From: Nitrospirota bacterium
GTDB taxonomy: Bacteria > Nitrospirota > Nitrospiria > Nitrospirales > UBA8639
NCBI GenBank assembly: GCA_029865515.1
Contig: JAOUGQ010000215.1
Coordinates: forward strand, 1-5,450
DNA: 5,450 bases
Direction of reading: 5' to 3'
The translations under genes and the position numbers were made by a program. Below are positions 1 to 5,391 of this stretch, in pieces (the stretch's first letter is position 1; the number at the start of each line of letters is the position of its first letter). The notes beneath the pieces were generated by a model. It was not told the origin of the DNA. It worked only from the letters and a program-made list of their open reading frames with translations, and made no database searches.

Positions 1-680
1 ACCAATAAGACCGGAATTCCTCCTGATTCCTGAACAGCAGCGGCAATCCCATAACTGTTGGAATTCACGATTTTATGTTCATCAAATGATTCGTCCAGAT
101 CCGCCAACTCATCCCCTGTGGAAAGTATGGCAACTCGAGGACGCTGATAGACGAGGACAAATGACTTTGCCAGAATCGCCAACATGCCGATTTCTCCTGA
201 ACGCAGTTGGGTTCCTTTGGGAATAATGCAATCGCCTTCGACGACATCTTCCCCTTTGGGCCTGATGTTCGCTCCCTGCCCGGATTCCGCCTTCATAATC
301 CGGACCGTCGTGTCGGAAGGCTCGGTATATTCCACTCGCACGACCGTATCCGCGCCTGCCGGCATCGGAGCTCCTGTCATGATCCGAATCGCTTCTCCTG
401 GGCCAACTGTTTTTGTCGCGATTGCCCCAGCGGCCACATCCTCAATAATTTTCAATTCGGGAATTTTGGTGATCGCGTGCTCTTGCTTAATGTCAGCCCA
501 CCTGACCGCAAAACCGTCCATCGCCGAATTGTCCCATGGAGGATTGGATCGTGGCGCAATAATGTCCTCCCCCAATACCCGGCCTAAGGCCTCAAGAAGA
601 CTGACTTTTTCGCAGCCCAAGGGTTGAGAGGAATCTAAGACTGTTTGTTGGGCTGTTGTTAAAGAAGTGAGTTGATTCAT
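1..680 (-). CDS. moeA: MoeA, molybdopterin molybdenumtransferase, N-terminal part (C-terminus beyond the left edge)
   Basis: MoeA inserts molybdate into adenylated molybdopterin in the cytoplasm, the last step in making basic molybdenum cofactor. The reading frame is open from the ATG at 678-680 to the edge, giving 226 complete codons of a protein usually about 400 residues long. Family motifs lie in the same frame throughout: DNSAMDGFAVR (residues 50-60, with the conserved Asp55), RIMTGAPMPAGAD (99-111), RPKGEDVVEGD (140-150) and PRVAILSTGDEL (181-192, start of the MPT-binding-like domain). The two upstream ATGs, at about 687 and 696, are in another frame, so 680 is the first usable start; its ribosome site is weak (AGG only). 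It lies 154 bases after mrp on the same strand. It works directly after the Mog protein encoded at 1875-2354. No frameshift or missing motif is seen in the visible part. Confidence 0.95.
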   Translation of the reverse strand, partial: MNQLTSLTTAQQTVLDSSQPLGCEKVSLLEALGRVLGEDIIAPRSNPPWDNSAMDGFAVRWADIKQEHAITKIPELKIIEDVAAGAIATKTVGPGEAIRIMTGAPMPAGADTVVRVEYTEPSDTTVRIMKAESGQGANIRPKGEDVVEGDCIIPKGTQLRSGEIGMLAILAKSFVLVYQRPRVAILSTGDELADLDESFDEHKIVNSNSYGIAAAVQESGGIPVLL

Positions 681-712
681 TGGTCATGCCTGTCATGCAG
701 AATATTAAAAAA

Positions 713-740
713 GCCTGTCCTGAGCGATGTCGAAGGATTC
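713..740. repeat. REP-like dispersed repeat element in the mrp-moeA gap
   Basis: The stretch contains TCCTGAGCGATGTCGAAGGA, an imperfect inverted repeat with TCCT/AGGA arms. I recognise it as resembling a short intergenic repeat, with cores of the kind CCTTCGACnnnCTCAGGA, that recurs in many environmental bacterial genomes. On the minus strand it is followed at once by six T residues (707-712), so it could also weakly terminate mrp transcription, though only four end pairs plus a scattered pair form. There is a single copy in this window, so its repeat status rests on recall, not on a second copy seen here. Confidence 0.5.
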
Positions 741-834
741 TCCAGCTTTGTTCTCGCCATACTCAGGGATTTCCGATGCTGCCGTAGAACAGATAATTCA
801 CGAACCTTTAGCAACCTGTTGGAGGGAACATGGG

Positions 835-1800
835 CTAGGACTTCTTAAATGGTGCTGGCCGTGCCGATACTTTGACCAGCGAGTCTTTCTTCTTACAGAA
901 CTCCTCAACTTTGTTGGCAATCGCATGAATGGAGTCAGCGGTAGGAAGATCAGAATGAAACAGCGTATATGGCTCACCGCGATCACATTGTAGAACCATT
1001 TCGGGATCAAGCGGCACTCGCCCCAGGAACGGGACACCCATGTCTGCTGCCGAGGCCTCGCCTCCCCCCTTGCGAAACAGTTCAATGGATTTGTGACAAT
1101 GCGGACAATCCAAGCCGCTCATGTTTTCCACAATGCCAATGATGGGAATCTCACTGTCTCTGGCGAACGTGACCGATTTACGGGAGTCTAACAAGGCCAC
1201 CTCTTGGGGAGTGGACACAATCACGCAACCCGTGACATCACCAATGAGGTCAATGGTCGTCACAGATTCGTTTCCAGTTCCTGGTGGAAGATCGATGAGC
1301 AGAAAGTTAAGGTCTTGCCATTCCACTCCCCCCAACAGTTGGTTGATAAATTCAAATTTATACGCATCGCGCCAAATAATGGGGTCATCGGAGTTTTGCA
1401 GAAGAAATGACATGGAGGCGATTTTCAGGTTGTAGGCTTGATGGGGAATAATCCCCCCGCCCGTGCTGATTTTAAGCTTTTGGCCTTCGGCTCCCACCAT
1501 TTTGGGAATATTGGGGCCATGAATGTCCATATCACACACTCCCACTTCATAGCCTTTGAGCGCTAGACTAATGGCCAGATTGGTGGTCATGGTGCTTTTT
1601 CCGACTCCGCCCTTATTACTCATCACTAAAACTTTGTAATCAATGCGTTCCATGCGTTTTCCCACCAGCCAGCGACTATGACCTTCCCGGTCTTTTTGGC
1701 AGGTTTCGGTTTCGTCGCAAATCGCGCATGCCCACATATAGGTGCAGACATCCCCATTCGAGCTTGGGGACGGTTGAATCATTTTAAGCTCAGTTGCCAT
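835..1800 (-). CDS. mrp: Mrp/NBP35-family P-loop ATPase, Fe-S cluster carrier
   Basis: This 321-residue cytoplasmic protein belongs to the Mrp/ApbC/NBP35 group, ATPases that bind a [4Fe-4S] cluster between two subunits and hand it to apoproteins. Visible motifs are the deviant Walker A KGGVGKST (63-70), the A' motif DMDIHGPNIP (90-99), DLPPGTGN (170-177), and the cluster-binding CPHC (Cys232, Cys235) inside ENMSGLDCPHC, followed by RKGGGE. The N-terminus lacks the DUF59 domain common in bacterial Mrp. It instead carries four cysteines (19, 25, 28, 34) spaced CX5CX2CX5C, recalling the N-terminal cluster of eukaryotic NBP35. The segment after IIWR (141-144) reads DAYKFEF instead of the usual GP-type motif, marking a divergent subfamily. 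The ATG at 1798-1800 has GGAGG (1806-1810) five bases upstream. It sits 74 bases after mog and 154 before moeA. Fe-S delivery is inferred from the family. Confidence 0.92.
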   Translation of the reverse strand: MATELKMIQPSPSSNGDVCTYMWACAICDETETCQKDREGHSRWLVGKRMERIDYKVLVMSNKGGVGKSTMTTNLAISLALKGYEVGVCDMDIHGPNIPKMVGAEGQKLKISTGGGIIPHQAYNLKIASMSFLLQNSDDPIIWRDAYKFEFINQLLGGVEWQDLNFLLIDLPPGTGNESVTTIDLIGDVTGCVIVSTPQEVALLDSRKSVTFARDSEIPIIGIVENMSGLDCPHCHKSIELFRKGGGEASAADMGVPFLGRVPLDPEMVLQCDRGEPYTLFHSDLPTADSIHAIANKVEEFCKKKDSLVKVSARPAPFKKS

Positions 1801-1874
1801 GAATACCTCCAGATAAAATCACCACAGAATATAAGTTCGAATAAATAATTGAGGATATCAGAGAAATACGGATG

Positions 1875-2354
1875 TTATTGTGGGGCCACTCCTCCTATTT
1901 TTGCCACCATATGCTCCAATAACGGTAACACGACAGCTAGATTTTCCTGTGCGCCTCTGACGCTTCCGGGTAGGTTAATAATCAGGGTTACCCCTTTTAT
2001 CCCGGCCGTTCCGCGTGAGAGCATGGCAGTCCCCACTTTTTTAAGACTTGCGGCCCGCATGGCTTCCCCGATCCCTGGAATCTCTTTTTCGATCACGTCC
2101 CTGGTTGCCTCTGGAGCCCAATCCGTTGGTCTCACTCCCGTTCCGCCAAGGGTAAAGACAATGTGGGGAGCGGCCGTTTGACAGAGTGTTGACAACCGAT
2201 GGGAAATAGCCTGGCGATCATCTGCCACTACCTCATAGGATAAAAGGGTTAATTGGTGGTTCGTCAAGGTATCTTCCAGCGATTTTCGAATTTTGTCCGG
2301 TTCCTGGCCTGACAGAACCTTGTTACTAATCATCAACACAGCTACCTGTATCAC
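1875..2354 (-). CDS. mog: MogA/MoaB-family molybdopterin adenylyltransferase
   Basis: The 159-residue product is one MoaB/Mog domain over its full length. In this family MogA-type members attach AMP to molybdopterin, preparing it for metal insertion by MoeA. The signature is clear: TLGGTGVRPTDWAPEATR (68-85) with the GGTG molybdopterin loop at 70-73 and a conserved Asp78, then IEKEIPGIGEAMR (88-100) and INLPGS (126-131). The length is nearer MoaB than the longer E. coli MogA. The two are hard to tell apart by eye, but moeA nearby favours the adenylyltransferase role. The start is GTG, supported by GGAGGG just upstream; the next in-frame ATG (residue 8) would cut into the first beta strand. 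It begins 24 bases after the tatC stop, so co-transcription is very likely, and it ends in TAA 74 bases before mrp. Confidence 0.93.
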   Translation of the reverse strand: MIQVAVLMISNKVLSGQEPDKIRKSLEDTLTNHQLTLLSYEVVADDRQAISHRLSTLCQTAAPHIVFTLGGTGVRPTDWAPEATRDVIEKEIPGIGEAMRAASLKKVGTAMLSRGTAGIKGVTLIINLPGSVRGAQENLAVVLPLLEHMVAKIGGVAPQ

Positions 2355-2359
2355 CGGAT

Positions 2360-2365
2360 CCCTCC
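2360..2365 (-). promoter_or_regulatory. Ribosome binding site that fixes the GTG start of mog
   Basis: The minus strand reads GGAGGG, then ATCCG, then GTG. This near-perfect Shine-Dalgarno sequence at ideal spacing supports the GTG at 2352-2354 over the ATG seven codons downstream. The site lies within the 24-base gap after the tatC stop codon. Confidence 0.8.
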
Positions 2366-2378
2366 ACTCCCATTCCTG

Positions 2379-3335
2379 CTACCGAGGGCGAGAGTCCGGC
2401 ATGTTGACATAATCATCATCTCCTCCGGCCACAGCTCCCACAGGTTGCGGTTGGGGTTGGGAACGACGAGCGGCCGATGGGCCCGAGGCCGGAGAGGGTG
2501 AGGCTGCCTCCCCTGTCTCTGGAGTTTTTTTCTTTCCAAAGACTTGCGCGCTCACAATGCCCACTTCATAAAAGAAATACATCGGGATGGCCATAATACA
2601 TTGATTAAATGGGTCCGGCGTGGGCGTGAGAATCGCCGCAAACAGAAAAGAGCCCAGGAATGCCCATTTCCGATATTGTCGTAATAGGGGGGCGTCCACC
2701 CATCCCAATTTGGCCATCAAGGTCAATGCGAGCGGCACTTCAAAAATCAGTCCAAACACCAGCATAAACCAGAGGATAAAACCCACATAATTGGCAATGG
2801 AGATTTGGGCAATAAACCCGGAGGCCAATCCGTACGAAATCAAAAAGTGTAATGCGAACGGCAGCACGACAAAGAAACAAAAGGTCAAGCCCAGATAAAA
2901 CGCGACTGTGCTAATAGCCGTAAAGGGTCCGATAAAACGGCGCTCCTGGGCATGTAATCCGGGAAGGACAAATTGCCAGATTTCCCACAGCCAGTGTGGA
3001 GTTGCCAAGACGAGCGCACATAATCCAGCGACTTTCACATTTTGCCATAAGGCCTCAGCCGGAGAGAGGAAGACGAAGGGAATTTTCGGAAGGTCGGATG
3101 GCATCCATTCCCACGAATCTAAAATGAAATAGTTTTGAAGGGGAATCCGGAGCCAACTGACAAGCGTATCGGCGTAAAAAAAAGTGCCAACAAAAATACA
3201 GGCCATGACAATCACCGCCCGTGTGAGCCGCCATTGGAACTCTTGCAAATGTTCCATGACGGGCATTTTTTTGTCTTCCAATGGCTTGAAGATTTTTTCT
3301 TCAAACCAGGAACCCATTTTGCTTTGCTTGGCCAT
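2379..3335 (-). CDS. tatC: TatC, twin-arginine translocase receptor subunit
   Basis: TatC is the six-helix inner-membrane protein that recognises twin-arginine signal peptides and, with TatA/TatB, exports folded proteins. Family landmarks are MPVMEHLQEFQWRL (24-37), FLSPAEALWQNVKVA (89-103) with the conserved loop Glu94, FVLPGLHAQERR (122-133), FGLIFEVPL (194-202) with Glu199, and LTPTPDPFNQ (236-245) before the last helix. Hydrophobic segments fall near 38-58, 96-118, 136-160, 181-208, 223-237 and 241-261. At 318 residues it exceeds the usual 240-260. The excess is about 24 charged residues before the core and a cytoplasmic tail after residue 267, rich in Pro, Ser and Ala and ending in acidic and Arg residues. 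The ATG start at 3333-3335 has only a weak ribosome site, preceded by an 8-base tandem repeat. No tatA or tatB is in the window. It heads the tatC-mog-mrp-moeA series and lies just after a terminator. Confidence 0.96.
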   Translation of the reverse strand: MAKQSKMGSWFEEKIFKPLEDKKMPVMEHLQEFQWRLTRAVIVMACIFVGTFFYADTLVSWLRIPLQNYFILDSWEWMPSDLPKIPFVFLSPAEALWQNVKVAGLCALVLATPHWLWEIWQFVLPGLHAQERRFIGPFTAISTVAFYLGLTFCFFVVLPFALHFLISYGLASGFIAQISIANYVGFILWFMLVFGLIFEVPLALTLMAKLGWVDAPLLRQYRKWAFLGSFLFAAILTPTPDPFNQCIMAIPMYFFYEVGIVSAQVFGKKKTPETGEAASPSPASGPSAARRSQPQPQPVGAVAGGDDDYVNMPDSRPR

Positions 3336-3351
3336 GTTATTCCGTTATTCC
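3336..3351. repeat. 8-base tandem repeat touching the tatC start codon
   Basis: The plus strand shows GTTATTCC twice in a row, so the minus strand reads GGAATAACGGAATAAC immediately before the tatC ATG. It occupies the place of the ribosome binding site. The GGA inside it is the only purine-rich candidate close to the start; GAGGCGG lies a little further upstream. Confidence 0.6.
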
Positions 3352-3359
3352 GCCGCCTC

Positions 3360-3394
3360 AAAAAACTAAAGGGGGCTAAAACTCGAGCCCCCTT
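3360..3394 (-). terminator. Rho-independent terminator after the HtrA-like protease gene
   Basis: On the minus strand AAGGGGGCT (3386-3394) pairs perfectly with AGCCCCCTT (3369-3377) around the eight-base loop CGAGTTTT. TAG and six T residues (3360-3365) follow. Nine pairs with a GC-rich core plus the T-tract make a classic intrinsic terminator. It begins 15 bases after the protease stop codon, and no T-tract follows on the plus strand, so it acts in one direction. Its end is only about 24 bases from the tatC start. Confidence 0.9.
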
Positions 3395-3409
3395 AGTATC
3401 CACTTTGCC

Positions 3410-4954
3410 TTATTTAGGATTCACTGCGACAAAGAGGTTATTGCCCCGCCGGTTGACCAGGAGGACCACCAACTCATCTTTGCCAATCTTTGACGCAATC
3501 TGTTTATAGTCGTCAATCGTTTTCACGACTCCCCGACTCACTTCTTGAATCACATCGCCCACTTGAATGCCGGCAGCTTCCACAACGCTACCTGATTCAA
3601 CATTTGTGACGACCACGCCTTTGACTTGTTCGGGAATATTGTATTGGCTTCGGCTTTCCGCGCCAATCGATTCCACGGTAAGGCCTGCCAACACATTATC
3701 AAGCTTTTCCATGGCGGGAGCTTTTTCTTCTTCTACCGGCCCACCTTTCGCCAGGGCTTGATCCGATGGCCGTTCTCCCAACTCTAAGGTCAAGACGGTC
3801 TCTTTGCCCTCACGAAATACTTTAATTTCCTTTTTCTTTCCAACCTTCGTCCGGGCGACAATATTCCGAAGATGATTGACATCCTTGACCGTTTCACCTC
3901 CGTATTCAAGAATTACATCACCTCGTTGGAGGCCGGCCTTTGCCGAAGGGCCATCTTCATGCACTTCACTGATTAACACGCCACCTTGTCGGCCTTCCGG
4001 TAATTTGAACGATTGAGCTAAAGCAGGCGTCAATTCCTGGATGGCCACGCCCATCCACCCTCTCACCACCTTCCCGGATTCAATAAGGCTTGAGGCGATA
4101 TCCTTCGCAATACTGACTGCGATCGCAAACCCGACGCCTTCGGAGCCACCTGTCCGGGAAAAAATGGCGGTATTGATGCCGATAAGCTCCCCTTTCATAT
4201 TCACAAGGGCTCCACCGGAATTTCCAGGATTAATGGCGGCATCGGTTTGAATGAAGTCTTCATATTCCGTAATCCCCACGCTACCGCGGCCAAGCGCACT
4301 AATAATGCCTAGCGACACCGTATTGCGTAGACCGAAAGGACTGCCAATAGCCAACACCACATCCCCTACGCGAAGGGAGTCATAGTTTCCCCAGGCAATC
4401 GAGGGAAGCGGGCCATTTTCGACTTTGACTTTAATGACTGCTAAATCAGTTTTGGGGTCGGTTCCCACGATCGTTGCCGGCATCTCTCGTCCATCAGAAA
4501 ATGTCACGTTGATTTCGCTGGCATCCTCGACGACATGGTTATTGGTCAGGATATACCCTCGGGAATCAATGACCACTCCAGATCCTGCGCTCATACCAGG
4601 AGGTCCTGGTGGACGTCCGGGAGGGCCTCCGGGACCTCCACCTGGAGGTCCACCACCAGGTGGGCCTCCGCCGGGAGGGCCGCCAAACGGCCCAGGCGGT
4701 AATGGCCGGCCTGTACCCCCACCTCCAGTTACGGCTACATTGACAACAGTCGGACCAACTTTTTCGACAATTTCTGAAAACCCTTCAATGAAGGCGCCAG
4801 GAATAGCCGCTTGAGTCTGAGCGGGGAACAACCACCCGTTTCCCCAAAACCCGCCCGCCATTCCCAGTCCTATAAAGAGGACAAGGAACCCCCAGAAGGG
4901 GGCAACTCGAAACGGCCGGACAGCGCCCGAAAACATCCGTGACATGTGCATCAT
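3410..4954 (-). CDS. htrA: DegP/HtrA-type periplasmic serine endoprotease with two PDZ domains
   Basis: This 514-residue protein is a Do/HtrA protease, which degrades or refolds damaged proteins in the periplasm. The N-terminus has basic residues, a hydrophobic stretch (about 20-36) and AQTQAA (45-50), a plausible signal-peptidase site, though it could stay as a membrane anchor. The trypsin-like domain shows the full triad: His140 in TNNHVV, Asp170 in TDLAVIKV and Ser246 in NPGNSGGAL. PDZ1 spans about 298-396, an acidic linker follows, and PDZ2 spans about 420-514. Residues 77-121, where DegP has its LA loop, are an unusual Gly-Pro repeat. The start MMHMSRM offers several ATGs; AGGGAG six bases upstream favours the first. 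A promoter-like pair lies at 5080-5109 and a terminator follows, so it is probably its own transcription unit. DegP and DegQ cannot be separated by eye. Confidence 0.95.
   Translation of the reverse strand: MMHMSRMFSGAVRPFRVAPFWGFLVLFIGLGMAGGFWGNGWLFPAQTQAAIPGAFIEGFSEIVEKVGPTVVNVAVTGGGGTGRPLPPGPFGGPPGGGPPGGGPPGGGPGGPPGRPPGPPGMSAGSGVVIDSRGYILTNNHVVEDASEINVTFSDGREMPATIVGTDPKTDLAVIKVKVENGPLPSIAWGNYDSLRVGDVVLAIGSPFGLRNTVSLGIISALGRGSVGITEYEDFIQTDAAINPGNSGGALVNMKGELIGINTAIFSRTGGSEGVGFAIAVSIAKDIASSLIESGKVVRGWMGVAIQELTPALAQSFKLPEGRQGGVLISEVHEDGPSAKAGLQRGDVILEYGGETVKDVNHLRNIVARTKVGKKKEIKVFREGKETVLTLELGERPSDQALAKGGPVEEEKAPAMEKLDNVLAGLTVESIGAESRSQYNIPEQVKGVVVTNVESGSVVEAAGIQVGDVIQEVSRGVVKTIDDYKQIASKIGKDELVVLLVNRRGNNLFVAVNPK
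4592..4726 (-). repeat. Gly-Pro-rich repeat tract inside htrA (residues 77-121)
   Basis: The encoded stretch begins with four Gly, then runs through units of the type PPGGG and PPG. Seven PPG triplets fall between residues 86 and 120. Codons differ between units (CCT CCC, CCA CCT, CCT CCA; GGC, GGA, GGT all used), so the DNA is not a simple recent expansion. The tract lies between the first beta strand and the GSGVVID strand of the protease domain, a surface loop in the family. Confidence 0.85.
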
Positions 4955-4960
4955 CCCGAT

Positions 4961-4966
4961 CTCCCT
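4961..4966 (-). promoter_or_regulatory. Ribosome binding site that selects the first of several htrA ATGs
   Basis: The minus strand reads AGGGAG, six bases (ATCGGG), then ATG ATG CAC ATG. Spacing is ideal for the first ATG at 4952-4954 and still tolerable for the second. The later ATGs at codons 4 and 7 are less well placed. Confidence 0.7.
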
Positions 4967-5079
4967 GTTCGTGAAAAAATGTAATAGGAACGGAGTAAAT
5001 AGAAATGTTTCTGTTTAATAACCCTTGGAATTCTCCAGAAAACGCTCAAACCAGATCCCCCACTTTATCTAAGCTTTTG

Positions 5080-5109
5080 ATTCTACAATAATTGTTTCTC
5101 TACGTTCAA
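5080..5109 (-). promoter_or_regulatory. Candidate sigma-70-type promoter for htrA
   Basis: On the minus strand TTGAAC (5104-5109) and TAGAAT (5080-5085) are 18 bases apart, matching the -35 and -10 consensus at four and five of six positions. A second -35-like TTGACT (5110-5115) abuts the first. Transcription would start near 5073, giving a leader of about 120 bases before htrA. The call rests on consensus matching in an AT-rich stretch only, and chance matches are common. Confidence 0.35.
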
Positions 5110-5191
5110 AGTCAAATCAGAGTTTTTTGCACGGAAGGGCACTGCCTAATACTTTAATAAGGACACACCGACGAGAAATTCCCTAGTTTTT

Positions 5192-5263
5192 GCCGCTGAG
5201 GAAAGTGCCTCTTGAGTGGCCAACCGTCATCGAAACGGTGAGTTCAGGCTCCCGGGGGCTGAA
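5192..5263. other. Cluster of three adjacent hairpins
   Basis: On the plus strand three stem-loops follow one another. The first is GCCGCT-GAGG with CCTC-AGTGGC (5192-5220; six plus four pairs, one G-T, a three-base bulge). The second is ACCGT/ACGGT (5223-5239). The third is TTCAG/CTGAA with inner pairs (5243-5263). A weaker TTGAG/CTCAA stem follows at 5281-5298. CTCCCGGG (5249-5256) could instead pair over eight bases with CCCGGGAG (5327-5334). The arms are visible; an RNA role is inference. It could be a leader of the right-edge gene or a free small RNA. No T-tract follows, so these are not terminators. Confidence 0.4.
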
Positions 5264-5366
5264 AAAGTTGATAGGTTCCCTTGAGCGGTATCCCTCAAAA
5301 TAAATATGCGAAAGCTTAGACGGTAACCCGGGAGAAAGTCTGTATTATAGGAAGCTTGTTCGAATG

Positions 5367-5390
5367 AAATGAAAGAAGAAATGAAAGAAG
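5367..5390 (+). repeat. 12-base tandem repeat before the right-edge start codon
   Basis: AAATGAAAGAAG occurs twice in perfect tandem, followed by a partial third unit (AATG) that supplies the ATG at 5392-5394. Each unit contains an ATG and a purine-rich AAAGAAG that could act as a weak ribosome site for the next ATG. Confidence 0.75.
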
Positions 5391-5391
5391 A

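Larger units (their letters stand above)
4955..5391. other. Intergenic region upstream of htrA: promoter-like and hairpin elements, no convincing gene
   Basis: About 437 bases lie between the htrA start and the possible plus-strand start at 5392. The htrA-proximal half is AT-rich and carries the candidate promoter at 5080-5109. The far half (about 5190-5340) is GC-richer, with several short inverted repeats and two CCCGGG cores. A 12-base tandem repeat closes it. I compared it by eye with RNase P, tmRNA, SRP RNA, tRNA and common riboswitch cores and found no match. The longest unannotated frame is about 33 codons (5205-5303) and is not convincing. Confidence 0.7.

Noticed and set aside
184..627. 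Plus-strand open frames opposite moeA (184-627 and 207-587)
   Set aside because: They are antisense to a frame carrying all the MoeA motifs, have no convincing ribosome site, and show no recognisable protein character.
707..740. Intrinsic terminator for mrp formed by the repeat and the T6 run
   Set aside because: Only four contiguous pairs form in the stem, with mismatches inside, so it is kept as a repeat rather than called a terminator.
727..1085. Frames at 727-993 (+) and 798-1085 (-) overlapping the end of mrp
   Set aside because: Both overlap the well-supported mrp frame; their translations are rich in Trp, Cys and Arg in the manner of shadow frames.
1801..1874. Promoter for mrp in the AT-rich mog-mrp gap
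   Set aside because: No -35/-10 pair with acceptable match and spacing was found; transcription from upstream genes explains mrp more simply.
2908..3509. Several plus-strand frames opposite tatC and the htrA 3' end
   Set aside because: They are antisense to conserved TatC and HtrA coding sequence, one runs through the terminator hairpin, and none has a motif.
4425..4814. Plus-strand frame with its own Pro-Gly-rich stretch opposite htrA
   Set aside because: GGN and CCN codons are complementary, so a Gly-Pro tract on one strand automatically gives a Pro-Gly tract on the other. The opposite frame contains the catalytic-domain motifs.
5205..5303. 33-codon plus-strand frame starting at GTG
   Set aside because: A GAGG lies only three bases before the GTG, too close for a good start. 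The frame lies within the hairpin cluster and no family is recognisable. It cannot be excluded, but it is not supportable as a gene.
5185..5340. Known structured RNA: RNase P (GAGGAAAGT present), molybdenum-cofactor, guanidine or cyclic-di-GMP riboswitch
   Set aside because: Only short fragments resemble these cores. The rest of the P4 helix of RNase P and the joined conserved elements of the riboswitches are missing.
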